Notes: generated by a model not told the origin, from the letters alone. Shown: positions 38,462 to 48,164, counted from the first letter of the stretch. The stretch is DNA of 64,000 nucleotides from Pirellulales bacterium (GCA_035546535.1 DASZWQ010000031.1:1-64000), one strand, 5' to 3'. Numbers and translations: made by a program.

Positions 38462-39904
38462 ATGCGACATACATCGAGGCACATGCTCGCCGTTGTGGCC
38501 CTGACGGCCGCTCTCCACGTGCCGGTGCTGGGCGACGAGACCGCCGGTGAATCGAAAAGCGCCGACCCGAAAGGCGCCGAATCGCAGAGCAGCGTCCCGA
38601 TGCTCACCAAGCGCTTCCGCATCACGAACCCGCAGGGCGACCCGGTTGCCGGCGCCACGGTAATTCCGTGGGCCGTGCGTTCCGAACGGGGACATGGGCA
38701 CTGGAACATTAACGGCGATTACAACGCCAAGCCGCCTACACTTGTCACCGACGCGGCCGGCCGAGGCCAGTTCGAGTTTCCACGCTTTCTCGACAAGGAC
38801 GGCAGAGTTCCACCGCAACAATACACCTGCAGCGTCGTTCATCCCAACTATGCCGGCAGCACGTACAACGACATTCCGGTCGAGGGAGAATCCTACAAGG
38901 ACGAATCCGTGATCCAGGTGCGGCAGGGCGCCTTGATCGAAATCACGCTCGCGGCGGAAGGGCAGAGCATTTCGCTGGACGACGTTTACATACTTTGGAG
39001 CAGTGACGCGCCCGATAAGTACAAGAACAAGATCAACGACCGCGGAGCGATCGTGCTGCCGCGATTGCCGGCGGGCAAGGAATTGCTGATGGCCGTCTAC
39101 GCGCCGGACGACGGCCCCGTGCTGTTTAGCGATGTCCAGAAGGTCGAACTCGATGATGGCGATCATCATCAACTACGGATGGAACTGAAACCAGGGGTGC
39201 GCGTCGAAGGCAGGCTCACGGGCTCTGTCGAGCGGCCCGTCCGCCAGGGACGAGCGATCGGCGTGGTGATCATTTCCAACAAGGAAGTGGAAGGGAACGT
39301 GCAATGGCGCGTTGCCGCGAAGATGCGCATCGATGGCAGCTTCGTTTTCGAGTCGATGCCGCGCGGGGCTTTGCAAGTCATTGCGCTCTGCGACGGAGCC
39401 GTGGCCGAAAGCGGTGACCCGCCCGACTTCGCACGCGACCGCGAGAAAGAGCAAGCGGCGGCATTCTCGCGACCACAGGTGTTCGCGCTCTGGGAAGAGC
39501 AGACCCGTATTTTCGTAAAGATGGCTCCGAGCGCATCCTGCCGCGTGCAGGTCCTCGACGCCGCGGGCGCCCCGATCAAGGGCGCCGAATGCTGGTTTTC
39601 TCCGAACGTAGGTTGGTGGCATGGCGGCAGCCAGATTTATGGCGGCCCCTTCTTCAGTACGATTGAATATCTCAAGGATCAGGACATCGTTCGCAAATAC
39701 AACCATCAAGACGAGCTTTTCATGGCTAGGACCGACGAACAGGGCGAAGCCTTGGTCGCGAATCTGCCCGGCGGTCAATGCTGGATGTCCGTGGTCCATG
39801 ACGAATACCGAATGCCAGGGCCGGATCGAAATCGCTCGCAGCGGGTCTCATTGACCTCGGGGCAGACAGCCGAGGTTACGGTGCGCATGGAAGCGAAGAA
39901 GTAG
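38462..39904 (+). CDS. Secreted protein with carboxypeptidase-regulatory-like domains
   Basis: This 480-residue exported protein starts with a signal peptide (core L-A-V-V-A-L-T-A-A-L). Its Ig-like modules have I-T-N-P-Q-G-D-P-V-A-G-A-T-V near residues 59-72 and later V-L-D-A-A-G-A-P-I-K-G-A near 362-373, the carboxypeptidase-regulatory pattern. It is the same general class as 6451-8100 but the order of modules and the sequence differ. No enzyme motif is visible; a surface adhesion, binding or scaffolding role is inferred. The ribosome-binding site is weak. Confidence 0.68.
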   Translation: MRHTSRHMLAVVALTAALHVPVLGDETAGESKSADPKGAESQSSVPMLTKRFRITNPQGDPVAGATVIPWAVRSERGHGHWNINGDYNAKPPTLVTDAAGRGQFEFPRFLDKDGRVPPQQYTCSVVHPNYAGSTYNDIPVEGESYKDESVIQVRQGALIEITLAAEGQSISLDDVYILWSSDAPDKYKNKINDRGAIVLPRLPAGKELLMAVYAPDDGPVLFSDVQKVELDDGDHHQLRMELKPGVRVEGRLTGSVERPVRQGRAIGVVIISNKEVEGNVQWRVAAKMRIDGSFVFESMPRGALQVIALCDGAVAESGDPPDFARDREKEQAAAFSRPQVFALWEEQTRIFVKMAPSASCRVQVLDAAGAPIKGAECWFSPNVGWWHGGSQIYGGPFFSTIEYLKDQDIVRKYNHQDELFMARTDEQGEALVANLPGGQCWMSVVHDEYRMPGPDRNRSQRVSLTSGQTAEVTVRMEAKK

Positions 39905-40065
39905 AGGCCGATTCCGTTGCCCAGCCGCAATTCCATCGGCAGCTAGTGCCCATTTGACCCGCCCGCGTGCGCGATTCAGAATACGGGTTCTTCGAACTTG
40001 CTATTCCCGCGCGTGATGCGGCAGGCCGTGCGCGCGACTCATTGAAATCTTTCGCGGAGGGTGCC

Positions 40066-42168
40066 ATGCGGTTGCGACTCACAACGGTTCTTTCATGCAC
40101 GATGACGGCCGCGATGTGCATCGCGCTCGCCGATGCAGCGCGGGCGGAGACGGTCACCGTTTATCGCGACGATTGGGGCGTGCCGCACATCTATGCCGAG
40201 TCGCTGCCGGGTGCCGCCTATGGCGCTGGGTATGCCCAGGCCGAGGATCGGCTCGAACAAATGTTGCAGAATTATCGATTGGCCGCGGGTAACCTGGCCG
40301 AGGTGGCCGGGCCGTCGCTCGTGGATCAGGATTATCGGTCGCGCGTCTGGCAGCACGAAGAGGTCGCCCGCGACCACTACGAGCGGATGGACCCCAGGCT
40401 GAAGGCCACGTGCACGGCGTTCATCCGCGGCGTGCAAAAGTACATGGACGAGCATCCGGCTGATGTGCCCAAGTGGGCGCAAAAGCTCGAGCCGCATTTC
40501 CCCGTGATGCTCAGCCGGTTCATCATTTGGAACTGGCCCGAGGGACAAGCCGCCGGCGACCTGGAACGCGCCGGGATCAAACCATCGCCGCAACCATACC
40601 TGGGCTCGAACGAGTGGGTGATCGCCGCCAATCGCAGCGCGACGGGAAACGTAATCGCGCTGATTGATCCGCACCTGAGCTGGTACGGACCGTTCCGCTT
40701 CTACGAGCAGCGGATGTACGCCCGCGGCGAGGACTTTGCCCTCTCGGGCGCGGCGATCCTGGGCTTGCCCATGCCGGGCTTGGGACACACGCAATACGCG
40801 TCGGTCGCCATGACCACAGGCGGGCCCGACACGGCCGACGTCTATGAAGAGACCGTCGATCCGGCGAACCCGCTGCGTTACGAGGTCGACGGCAAGTGGC
40901 GCGAGATGAAGACGCGCAAGATCACGATCCGCGTCCGCGACGGAGAGAAGATCATCGAGAAGCACTTCCAACTCGATTCGACACATCACGGCCCCGTCGT
41001 CGCCCGCAAGGACAACAAGGCCTACACGATGGCGCTGGCGTACATCGATTGCGCCGGACTGATGGAAGAGCTGTATAAGGTTCACACGGCTCGCAACATG
41101 GACCAGATCAAGGCCGCGCTGTCGACCTGCGAGCTGATGCCGCAAAACATCATGATCGGCACCGTCGACGGCGACACCTTCTACGTACACGACGGTCGCG
41201 TGCCGGTGCGCAATCACGGCCTGCCGACCAATCGGCCGGTGCCAGGCAACGTGTCGAAAAACGATTTCGCCGGCATTCACCCGTTCGAGGATCTGCCCCA
41301 AGTCACGAATCCCAAGGCCGGCTACATGCAGAATTGCAATGTCGCGCCGGCCGTCATGATGCGCGGCAGCCCCATGACCAAGGAAAGCGCCAAGCGGCCG
41401 TACTTGTATTACGACGACGGGCGAGGGAACCACCAGCGTGCTGAAATGGTGACCGAGATTCTGCACACCGATAATTCGGTCACGCTCGAAGAAGCCATTG
41501 ACCTGGCGTTCTGCACGCAGGTGCTGGGCGCCGAGAAGTGGCAAGATCGCATCGCCCAGGCGTGGCAAACGGCCAGCGCCGACGCCAAGACGCCCGACGT
41601 GCAGGCCGTGGTCGCGAACATCCGCGACTGGAATCGCCGTTCCGACCCGGGCAGCAAGGGGGCGATTGCGTATTACGCCTTCAAGCAGGCGCTGGGCGGA
41701 AAGACCTCCGAGGCCGTCGCGGTGCCGGCCGAACTTTCGGACGCCGACATCGTTGCGGCCCTCGCCAAGGGAGCCGAATGGCTGCGCAGCAAGGTCGGCG
41801 GCGTCGACGCGCGGTACGGCGACGTCTTCCGCGTTGCGCGCAAGGACGGCAAGCAGAGTTGGCCGGTCGGCGGCGGCAGCCTGAAAGAAGCGGGCATGGC
41901 CACGCCGCGGGCGATTTCGTTCGGCAACGTGGGCGAACAAAAGATTGGCCACGGCGGCCAGACGTCGACGCAAATCGTCGTGCTCTCCAAGCCGCCACGC
42001 TCGTACATGGTGCTACCGCTGGGCGAAAGCGATCATCCCGAAACCGGTCACTGGGACGATCAGGCGGCCAAGCTCTTCAGCGAGGGGAAGGCGAAGGACA
42101 CGTACTTCATGGACCTCGACGCCCTCAAGCCGCACGTGACGAGCACGGCCACCTTGGCTTTCGAATAA
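40066..42168 (+). CDS. Penicillin-acylase family (S45) N-terminal-nucleophile hydrolase
   Basis: This 700-residue exported amidase has a signal peptide (about 1-27, ending A-R-A), an alpha-chain region (D-x-x-G-V-P-H-I-Y-A, then G-Y-A-Q-A-E-D-R), and a G-S-N-E-W block whose Ser (about 181) should be the autocatalytic N-terminal nucleophile of the beta chain. GGAGGG lies 4-5 nt before the ATG. Known members cleave acyl amides, including beta-lactams, cephalosporin side chains and acyl-homoserine lactones. Which of these applies cannot be told. It is followed after 66 nt by a TlpA-like protein. Confidence 0.92.
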   Translation: MRLRLTTVLSCTMTAAMCIALADAARAETVTVYRDDWGVPHIYAESLPGAAYGAGYAQAEDRLEQMLQNYRLAAGNLAEVAGPSLVDQDYRSRVWQHEEVARDHYERMDPRLKATCTAFIRGVQKYMDEHPADVPKWAQKLEPHFPVMLSRFIIWNWPEGQAAGDLERAGIKPSPQPYLGSNEWVIAANRSATGNVIALIDPHLSWYGPFRFYEQRMYARGEDFALSGAAILGLPMPGLGHTQYASVAMTTGGPDTADVYEETVDPANPLRYEVDGKWREMKTRKITIRVRDGEKIIEKHFQLDSTHHGPVVARKDNKAYTMALAYIDCAGLMEELYKVHTARNMDQIKAALSTCELMPQNIMIGTVDGDTFYVHDGRVPVRNHGLPTNRPVPGNVSKNDFAGIHPFEDLPQVTNPKAGYMQNCNVAPAVMMRGSPMTKESAKRPYLYYDDGRGNHQRAEMVTEILHTDNSVTLEEAIDLAFCTQVLGAEKWQDRIAQAWQTASADAKTPDVQAVVANIRDWNRRSDPGSKGAIAYYAFKQALGGKTSEAVAVPAELSDADIVAALAKGAEWLRSKVGGVDARYGDVFRVARKDGKQSWPVGGGSLKEAGMATPRAISFGNVGEQKIGHGGQTSTQIVVLSKPPRSYMVLPLGESDHPETGHWDDQAAKLFSEGKAKDTYFMDLDALKPHVTSTATLAFE

Positions 42169-42234
42169 CGCATGCACGCACCTTTCGCGGATAGCGGGCT
42201 TTCGATTCTGGCTGGATAACCAAGGGAGGACGCC

Positions 42235-43623
42235 GTGCTCAGATTCGTGAGTTTGCTATGCGTCGCCGTCGTCCTGTCCTTCACTTCTCTGGCCGCGGTG
42301 CGCGCGGTCGACAATCCACCCGTGAAGAAAGATGCCAAACCGCCGCGGTACAAGTTGCACGTCGGGCTGGAACTGAATTACGCCGGCGAGAGCGAGGTGA
42401 AGTTCGACGGCGGTAGCCGGCACTCGCGCTCGACGTGGAAGTTGCTCGTCGTGCGGCAGAATACCGATGGCGGTGTTCGGGTTTTCGTGCGTTACGGCAT
42501 CCAGCGCGAGAAAAGGCAGAATGACGCCGCAGAACCGCAGTTCGGTGACGAGCACGTTGTGCTGGCCTGGTGCGACGTGAAGCCCGACGGCCGCGTGGCG
42601 GACAATCCGACTCTCGATTTTATGCTCAATGTACGGCCGCTCTTGCCGCAATTGCCACCAGCCGGCGAAGCGACGTGGCAGGCCGAGAACGCGCTAACGA
42701 AAGTCCGCGAGGACTATGCGCTAGGCGCTACCGCGGACGAGGATCATCTCGCGATTGTCGACACCACACATGGACCAACGGACGAGATCTACTCGACTTC
42801 CGAGAAGAACACGATTTTGTTCGATACGAAACGCGGCTTCGTCGATCAGGTCGAAGGGGAGTTGAAGCAGGACTATAGAAACGCAGCGATACAAACGACG
42901 CATGTCATGCTTAAAGAGGTCAATCGGGTCGATCCGAATCTGGCTACGGCCGTGGCTTTAGAGATGTCCGACTATTTTGCCGTGAAGCGCGAGTACGATG
43001 AACTCATCGAACGAGCAGGGATCGAGCCTGCGCAGACGGCCAAATTGCTCGCGCAGGCCAAGTCGAATCTCGAAGATCTGCGTGCTGCGCTCCTAACGGA
43101 AGTTCTCCAAAAGCAAATCGATGCTGATCTCGCCCAGCACGATCTGATGGCGACCATGAGCGAAGAGCAGGCGCAGGACGTCGCGGCGGTGCTCGACAAA
43201 CCATCGCCCGACTGGAAAACGACCGATCTGGAAGGCGACGCGCGGTCGATCGAGGGGTGCCGAGGCAAGGTCGTGGTGCTCGACTTCTGGTACCGCGGCT
43301 GCGGATGGTGTATCCGCGCCATGCCGCAGATCAAGGAGGTCGTCGCGCACTATCAGGGCCAGCCCGTGGAAGTGCTCGGCATGAACATCGACAAGGAAGA
43401 AGCCGATGCACGCTTCGTCATCGATAAGCTGGCACTCAACTACCCGACGCTCAAGGCCGAGGGGCTGCCAGGGAAATACGGCGTCCGCGGCTTCCCGACG
43501 CTGATCGTGATCGACCAGGCGGGCCTGGTCCGCGCTTTCCATGTCGGCTACACGCCAACGCTCTACAAGAATCTGACCGCAACGATCGACAAACTGCTGG
43601 CTGAAACCCCCGCCGCCAAATAA
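42235..43623 (+). CDS. Exported TlpA/thioredoxin-like protein with N-terminal unknown domain
   Basis: This 462-residue protein has a signal peptide, a beta-rich N-terminal domain of about 250 residues of unknown family, a helical linker, and a C-terminal thioredoxin-like domain with C-G-W-C (356-359) preceded by V-L-D-F-W-Y and followed by M-P-Q-I-K-E. It should act as a periplasmic thiol-disulfide oxidoreductase. GTG 42235 is supported by GGGAGGA 4 nt upstream. A cis-proline-like G-F-P-T-L-I-V-I-D lies near residue 420. It lies 66 nt after the S45 hydrolase gene. Confidence 0.85.
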   Translation: MLRFVSLLCVAVVLSFTSLAAVRAVDNPPVKKDAKPPRYKLHVGLELNYAGESEVKFDGGSRHSRSTWKLLVVRQNTDGGVRVFVRYGIQREKRQNDAAEPQFGDEHVVLAWCDVKPDGRVADNPTLDFMLNVRPLLPQLPPAGEATWQAENALTKVREDYALGATADEDHLAIVDTTHGPTDEIYSTSEKNTILFDTKRGFVDQVEGELKQDYRNAAIQTTHVMLKEVNRVDPNLATAVALEMSDYFAVKREYDELIERAGIEPAQTAKLLAQAKSNLEDLRAALLTEVLQKQIDADLAQHDLMATMSEEQAQDVAAVLDKPSPDWKTTDLEGDARSIEGCRGKVVVLDFWYRGCGWCIRAMPQIKEVVAHYQGQPVEVLGMNIDKEEADARFVIDKLALNYPTLKAEGLPGKYGVRGFPTLIVIDQAGLVRAFHVGYTPTLYKNLTATIDKLLAETPAAK

Positions 43624-43742
43624 AGGTAAACAGGGCGTTGTTGGCATCGGGTAGGTGGATGCGCCGGCGCGAGTCGCCGGAAGGCAATGCTTGGCATGAT
43701 CTTCGGAGTTGATCATGGCCGCCGGGCTGTTGGTTCGTGCGA

Positions 43743-43772
43743 GGGCTCGTGCAATACGAGCCCCGACTTTTT
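43743..43772 (+). terminator. Intrinsic terminator after the TlpA-like gene
   Basis: GGGCTCGT pairs with ACGAGCCC (8 bp, GCAAT loop). A TTTTT run begins 4 nt after the stem. It lies 120 nt past the stop codon. Confidence 0.7.
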
Positions 43773-43909
43773 GGCCGGACATCTATTTACATAGCTCCGG
43801 CCAGCCGATAAAAATGTTTGTAGGCTAATTAATTTTGACCGGGAACCGTCCTGTGTTACGGGCGGCGATGTCCCGGCTCGTTTCGCGTCAATTCTTGAAG
43901 AGGTGATTC

Positions 43910-45739
43910 ATGCGCGGCTCGTTGCAAGTGGCGGCTGTGGCGGTTGCCCTTGTGGCTGGCGGACAGGTCCAGGCGGACCAGCCCACGAAAAGTTCGATCG
44001 GCACGAAGATCGACAGTTTCTCGTTGCCCGATGTGCATGGCAATGACCGCACGCTCGCCGAGCTGCGCGGGGACAAGGCCCTGGTCGTGGCGTTCGTCGG
44101 CGTGGAATGCCCGCTGGTGAAGCAATACGCTCCGCGCTTGCAGGCGCTGGCCAATGAGTACGAGTCGAAGGGGGTGAAGTTCGTCGCCATCGATTCGAAC
44201 TTGCAAGATTCGCTGGCCGAGATCGCGCACTTCTCGAAGATGCACGACCTGAAGTTTCCGGTCCTCAAGGATATGAACAATCGCGTGGCCGACGCTTTCG
44301 GCGCCACGCGCACTCCCGAGGTGTTCGTGCTCGATGCCGACAGCGTGGTTCGCTACGGCGGTCGCGTCGACGATCAGTTCGGCTTTAAGACTGGCGCCGG
44401 CTATGCCAAGCCGCGTCTCGAACGGCGCGACCTGGCCGTGGCGCTCGACGAATTGCTGGCCGGCCAACCGGTGAGCAAGCCGACGGTGAAGGCCGATGGT
44501 TGCTTGATCGGCCGCGTGAAGCACGAGCCGCACGGCGACGTCACCTATTCGAACCAGATCGCGCGGATCCTGCAGGATCGCTGCCTGGTCTGTCATCGCG
44601 AAGGGGAAGTCGCCCCTTTCTCGGTCGAATCGTACGACGAGGTCGTCGGCTGGGCTGAAATGATTCGCGAAGTCGTCAGCGAAGAACGCATGCCGCCGTG
44701 GTTCGCCAAGGCGCCGCACGGAAAGTTCTCCAATGATGCCCGTCTGACTGAGGAAGAGAAGCAGCTCATTTCCCGCTGGGTCGATAACGGCTGCCCCGAA
44801 GGGGACAAGTCGCAGATGCCTCCGCGGCGCGAGTTTGCCAAGGGCTGGCGTATCGGCGAACCCGACCAGGTGATTTTCATCGACGAGGACGCCTATCCCG
44901 TCCCGGCGGAAGGGACCGTGGAATACAAGTATTTCACCGTCGACCCGGGCTGGACCGAAGACAAATGGGTGCAGGCCACGGAATGCCGTCCCGGCAACTA
45001 CGCGGTGGTGCATCACATCATTTGCTTTATCCGTGCGCCGGGCGCGGGTTTCGAGGGGCCGATGCACGGCCTGGGCGGTTATGCCCCCGGCAACCCGGCC
45101 GACGTACATCCGCCGGGAACGGCGACGTTCGTGCCGGCGAATTCCAAGCTGGTGTTCCAGATGCACTACACGCCCAACGGCGTAGCGACCGAGGATCGCA
45201 GCTCGATCGGCATCAAGTTCGCCGACCCGAAGACGGTGAAGAAGAAGGTGCACGGCGACGCGGTGGGCAACTTGTCGCTGAACATCCCGGCCGGCGATCC
45301 GAATTTCGAAGTGCGATCGAAGCACAAGTTCCGCCGTGACATGCTGATCCTGAACATGACGCCGCACATGCACCTCCGCGGCAAGGATTTCCAATACGTG
45401 CTCGACTATCCGGACGGCCACAGCGAAGTGCTGCTCGATGTGCCCAACTGGGATTTCAACTGGCAGTTGCGCTACGAGTTCGCCGAGCCGGTCCTTGCCC
45501 CCAAGGGCTCGACGCTGCGGTGCATCGCGCACTACGACAACTCGGCCGATAACCTGGCCAATCCCGATCCCACGAAGGTCGTTCATTTCGGCGACCAGAC
45601 GTGGGAAGAGATGATGTTCGGCTTCTACGCGTCGATCGACCCGAAAGAGGATCTCAGCGTGAAAGTGGCGGGCGAGAAGGACGCCGACGAAGGTCCTCGC
45701 TCGGGCACCACCATTCAACGCGACGCGGGAGGAGAATAG
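43910..45739 (+). CDS. Fusion of redoxin, heme-c motif and Cu type II monooxygenase-like domain
   Basis: This 609-residue exported protein has a signal peptide (about 1-22) and three parts. First is a redoxin/TlpA-like domain (about 28-190) with a single conserved cysteine in V-E-C-P (C67). Second is one C-x-x-C-H heme-binding motif (C225 to H229). Third is a C-terminal domain (about 340-600) with histidine motifs V-V-H-H-I-I-C-F, F-Q-M-H-Y-T-P and M-T-P-H-M-H-L-R-G, the pattern of copper type II ascorbate-dependent monooxygenases such as PHM. The combination recurs in planctomycetes, but its substrate is unknown. The ATG at 43910 has GAAGAGG upstream. Two terminators bracket the gene, so it is monocistronic. 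Confidence 0.85.
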   Translation: MRGSLQVAAVAVALVAGGQVQADQPTKSSIGTKIDSFSLPDVHGNDRTLAELRGDKALVVAFVGVECPLVKQYAPRLQALANEYESKGVKFVAIDSNLQDSLAEIAHFSKMHDLKFPVLKDMNNRVADAFGATRTPEVFVLDADSVVRYGGRVDDQFGFKTGAGYAKPRLERRDLAVALDELLAGQPVSKPTVKADGCLIGRVKHEPHGDVTYSNQIARILQDRCLVCHREGEVAPFSVESYDEVVGWAEMIREVVSEERMPPWFAKAPHGKFSNDARLTEEEKQLISRWVDNGCPEGDKSQMPPRREFAKGWRIGEPDQVIFIDEDAYPVPAEGTVEYKYFTVDPGWTEDKWVQATECRPGNYAVVHHIICFIRAPGAGFEGPMHGLGGYAPGNPADVHPPGTATFVPANSKLVFQMHYTPNGVATEDRSSIGIKFADPKTVKKKVHGDAVGNLSLNIPAGDPNFEVRSKHKFRRDMLILNMTPHMHLRGKDFQYVLDYPDGHSEVLLDVPNWDFNWQLRYEFAEPVLAPKGSTLRCIAHYDNSADNLANPDPTKVVHFGDQTWEEMMFGFYASIDPKEDLSVKVAGEKDADEGPRSGTTIQRDAGGE

Positions 45740-45780
45740 TCCAGGGCGATTCTGCTTTTCGATTTTGCTGATCGATAACG

Positions 45781-45821
45781 CCGGCTGGCTGGGGTTTTTG
45801 CCTCGGCCGGCCGGTTTTTTT
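45781..45821 (+). terminator. Intrinsic terminator after the redoxin-cytochrome fusion
   Basis: A 14-bp hairpin (45781-45794 with 45801-45814, three G-U pairs, TTTTTG loop) is followed by seven T residues. It lies 41 nt past the stop. Confidence 0.88.
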
Positions 45822-45926
45822 GTCGCGCGACCCTGTCGTTCGCCCCTGGACAGGTCGCGCGTGGGCCTGGAAAATTAGCCGTCGGCCGCCGCTGCCCCGA
45901 ATCCTACCGCGAACGAGTTTCATTTC

Positions 45927-46964
45927 ATGCCCACGCTGCATCACTGCGTACGCTTGCTGGGCATGTTCGCGGTCGCAAGCGTTCTTGCGCAATCCGCGGC
46001 CGCGCAACCGCCCGTGGTCACCCGGATTCTCGAACGGATTCCGCGCACTACGCAGGAATTGGCCGCAGCGCACGAAAAGAGCGACCTGATCTGCGCGATG
46101 CTGCCCCAAGGGGTGCCTCTGGCCGAGCGCTCCTTCGTCGAGCAGGAGGCGATCGACGTCGACGTGCGCCGCGGCGGCGGCCTGGTGCGCGAGCGCGTCG
46201 TGCTCGATTTCGGCCGCTGGCCCGTGATCGATTATGGCACGCTGATGACCGAGGGAGATCGCAAGCAATTGCCGTTTTTCACCAGCGGCATGATCCTGGA
46301 CGTGATCGACAATACGTATGTCAGCCTCCAGGCCCGCGTGCAACGCGCCTCGCCCGATGGGGCTCCGTATCTCTCGTACATTCCCGTGGCTTGCGCCGGC
46401 GAATATGGAAAGACGGCTGAATCAACGGAATTTGCGGCACTGCAGCAAAGCGCTGTCAGCAACGTACATGGCTTGGGATTGTTCCTCAAACGGGGCGAGC
46501 GCGCCACGCCCGAGACATTGCGGACGCTCGTGGTCAGCATCAACGGGAGCCGCATCCGCCCCAACAAGGACCCCGAAGTGATCGAGACGGTACCCACGTT
46601 GGAATTGCTGTTCATTCGCATGCGGATGAAGCCCGTCGCGGCCGGTCAGTCGCCCGCCGAAGGGGTGCAGCTGTATGCCTTCGGCACGACCGACAACATG
46701 ACGAAGCTCGTCAGCTTCGCCCCCTATTCGATTCCCAAGGATGCCAACGACTGCACCATTCGCAGCACGGTGCGTATTACCGAGTATGGTTTAGCCGGAC
46801 AGCTACCGTCGGCCCGCGCCGCGCGCCAGGTGCGCGTGCGCACGGCCAAGGAATTCACGTTTCCGCAGCTCAACGAATACGTGCGCAGCATCGGGCTGGA
46901 GGGCGAGGCGCTGGATCATCCCGCGGAAATCTTCGACGCCATCATCGATGGAAAGTTGCGCTAG
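45927..46964 (+). CDS. Unknown exported protein
   Basis: This 345-residue protein has a signal peptide (about 1-26, ending A-A-A-Q). No family is recognised. It is alpha/beta with many Arg-rich segments; the last 100 residues contain Y-G-L-A-G-Q-L and a final helix A-I-I-D-G-K-L-R. It is followed after 15 nt by the SpoU methylase gene, which suggests one transcript, although the functions appear unrelated. No metal or catalytic motif is evident. Confidence 0.65.
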   Translation: MPTLHHCVRLLGMFAVASVLAQSAAAQPPVVTRILERIPRTTQELAAAHEKSDLICAMLPQGVPLAERSFVEQEAIDVDVRRGGGLVRERVVLDFGRWPVIDYGTLMTEGDRKQLPFFTSGMILDVIDNTYVSLQARVQRASPDGAPYLSYIPVACAGEYGKTAESTEFAALQQSAVSNVHGLGLFLKRGERATPETLRTLVVSINGSRIRPNKDPEVIETVPTLELLFIRMRMKPVAAGQSPAEGVQLYAFGTTDNMTKLVSFAPYSIPKDANDCTIRSTVRITEYGLAGQLPSARAARQVRVRTAKEFTFPQLNEYVRSIGLEGEALDHPAEIFDAIIDGKLR

Positions 46965-46979
46965 CGCGCCGGGCGCCGC

Positions 46980-47495
46980 ATGACCGAGTTCGCCCACGAA
47001 CGTCATAAGCCGCCCACCGCGCTCGAACGCCCTCGCGAGCTGGTGGTTGCCTGCGCTCCGCTTCGCACGAACGTCAATCTATCGCGCATCGTGCGTGCCG
47101 CCGGGTGCTGCGGCGTGCAGCGCATCGTATGCTGTGGGAATGCCAAGGTGATCGGCAAGATCGCCCGCGACGCGCTCGACCCCGATAACCCAGCGGCGCT
47201 CGCGCTGGAAGTGCATCGCACGCTGGCGCCGGCCCTGCTCCGGCTGCGCGACGAGGGGTATCGGCTCGTGGGCCTGGAGCAAACCACGGGTTCGAAATCG
47301 CTGTACACGTTCCCCTTCGAGCGCCGTACCGCGCTTATTGTGGGGAACGAGCGGCTTGGGATCGAGGACGACGTACTGCGGCTCCTGGACGACGTGGTCG
47401 AGATTCCGGTCTACGGTCTGCCATACGCGCACAATGTCGCCACGGCCGCGGCCATGGCCTTATACGAATTCTGCCGGCAATACCCGAATGGGTGA
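46980..47495 (+). CDS. SpoU/TrmH-family RNA 2'-O-methyltransferase
   Basis: This 171-residue SPOUT enzyme has the family motifs N-x-x-x-x-x-R-A-A (N-V-N-L-S-R-I-V-R-A-A, motif 1), L-I-V-G-N-E-R-L-G-I (motif 2) and I-P-V-Y-G-L-P-Y-A-H-N-V-A-T-A (motif 3, knot with SAM binding). The usual S-L-N-V-A is replaced by A-H-N-V-A, with H where serine is expected. It methylates 2'-OH of tRNA or rRNA; the target cannot be assigned. The ATG follows the preceding stop by 15 nt. The length equals the catalytic domain alone, without the L30e-like extension of RlmB. Confidence 0.88.
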   Translation: MTEFAHERHKPPTALERPRELVVACAPLRTNVNLSRIVRAAGCCGVQRIVCCGNAKVIGKIARDALDPDNPAALALEVHRTLAPALLRLRDEGYRLVGLEQTTGSKSLYTFPFERRTALIVGNERLGIEDDVLRLLDDVVEIPVYGLPYAHNVATAAAMALYEFCRQYPNG

Positions 47496-47502
47496 CACGG
47501 CG

Positions 47503-47537
47503 GCGCGAAGTAACTGCCCCACGCGCGCATTTTTTTT
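47503..47537 (+). terminator. Possible terminator between convergent genes
   Basis: GCGCG pairs with CGCGC (5 bp, long loop). An 8-T run (47530-47537) follows 3 nt later. The stem is weak; the T-run is the main evidence. Confidence 0.3.
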
Positions 47538-47588
47538 GACGACGCCGCGAACTGATTGCGGAGTGTACAGGCGATAGTGCTCGCCGGC

Positions 47589-48164
47589 CTACTTCACGGC
47601 CCAGTGCGCGGGATTCCAGCGCCACGCCCCGTTCTCGGCCGGGTCCCACTCGCCGGGTACCCACACCGATTGCGGACTGGTTGTTGCCACGTATTGGCCG
47701 GCCACCCACACCCAGGTGCCGCGCCACTCCCAATGGCCTGGCGCCCAGGCAAGATTCGCGGGGCTCGCCGGCGGGGCGGGCTGCGTCTCCACAAGCGGCG
47801 CCGGAGGGGGCATCTTTTGCGTGACCACGGCTCCCTGCGTGCCGGCCGCCCAGTGGCCGGGCAACCAGTGGTACTGACCGCCGACGTGCTGCCAATAGCC
47901 GGGCGTCCAATAAGCGCGGCGAAACGGCGGCGTGGTCCATTTGCCGTCGACCCAGAACCATTCGTCGGGCGTTCGCTCCCAGGAGCCGGGGACCCACACC
48001 ATTTGCGGCGACGGCGCGACGGTGATCGTCTCTTGCCGCGGCGGCGGCGGCTCGACATACGTCGGCGAGGTTATCGGTGCGGTCACCTGGCCCCAAACTA
48101 CGGCGGCGCTCATTGCACTGGCATACGCTGTGGCAAAAACGAAAGCACGTGAAGCGGGTCGCAT
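47589..48164 (-). CDS. YXWGXW-repeat exported protein
   Basis: This 191-residue protein has a signal peptide (about 1-25) followed by Trp-rich repeats of the YXWGXW type: V-W-V-P-G-S-W, Y-W-T-P-G-Y-W, H-W-L-P-G-H-W, A-W-A-P-G-H-W and V-W-V-P-G-E-W. A Pro-rich segment separates the middle repeats. Such proteins are common in planctomycetes and proteobacteria; the function is unknown, and cell-surface or wall association has been suggested for similar families. GGAG precedes the ATG on the minus strand. Confidence 0.85.
   Translation of the reverse strand: MRPASRAFVFATAYASAMSAAVVWGQVTAPITSPTYVEPPPPRQETITVAPSPQMVWVPGSWERTPDEWFWVDGKWTTPPFRRAYWTPGYWQHVGGQYHWLPGHWAAGTQGAVVTQKMPPPAPLVETQPAPPASPANLAWAPGHWEWRGTWVWVAGQYVATTSPQSVWVPGEWDPAENGAWRWNPAHWAVK

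Noticed and set aside
43687-43797. Short plus-strand frame between the TlpA and redoxin-cytochrome genes
   Set aside because: It overlaps the intrinsic terminator at 43743-43772 and has no ribosome-binding site.
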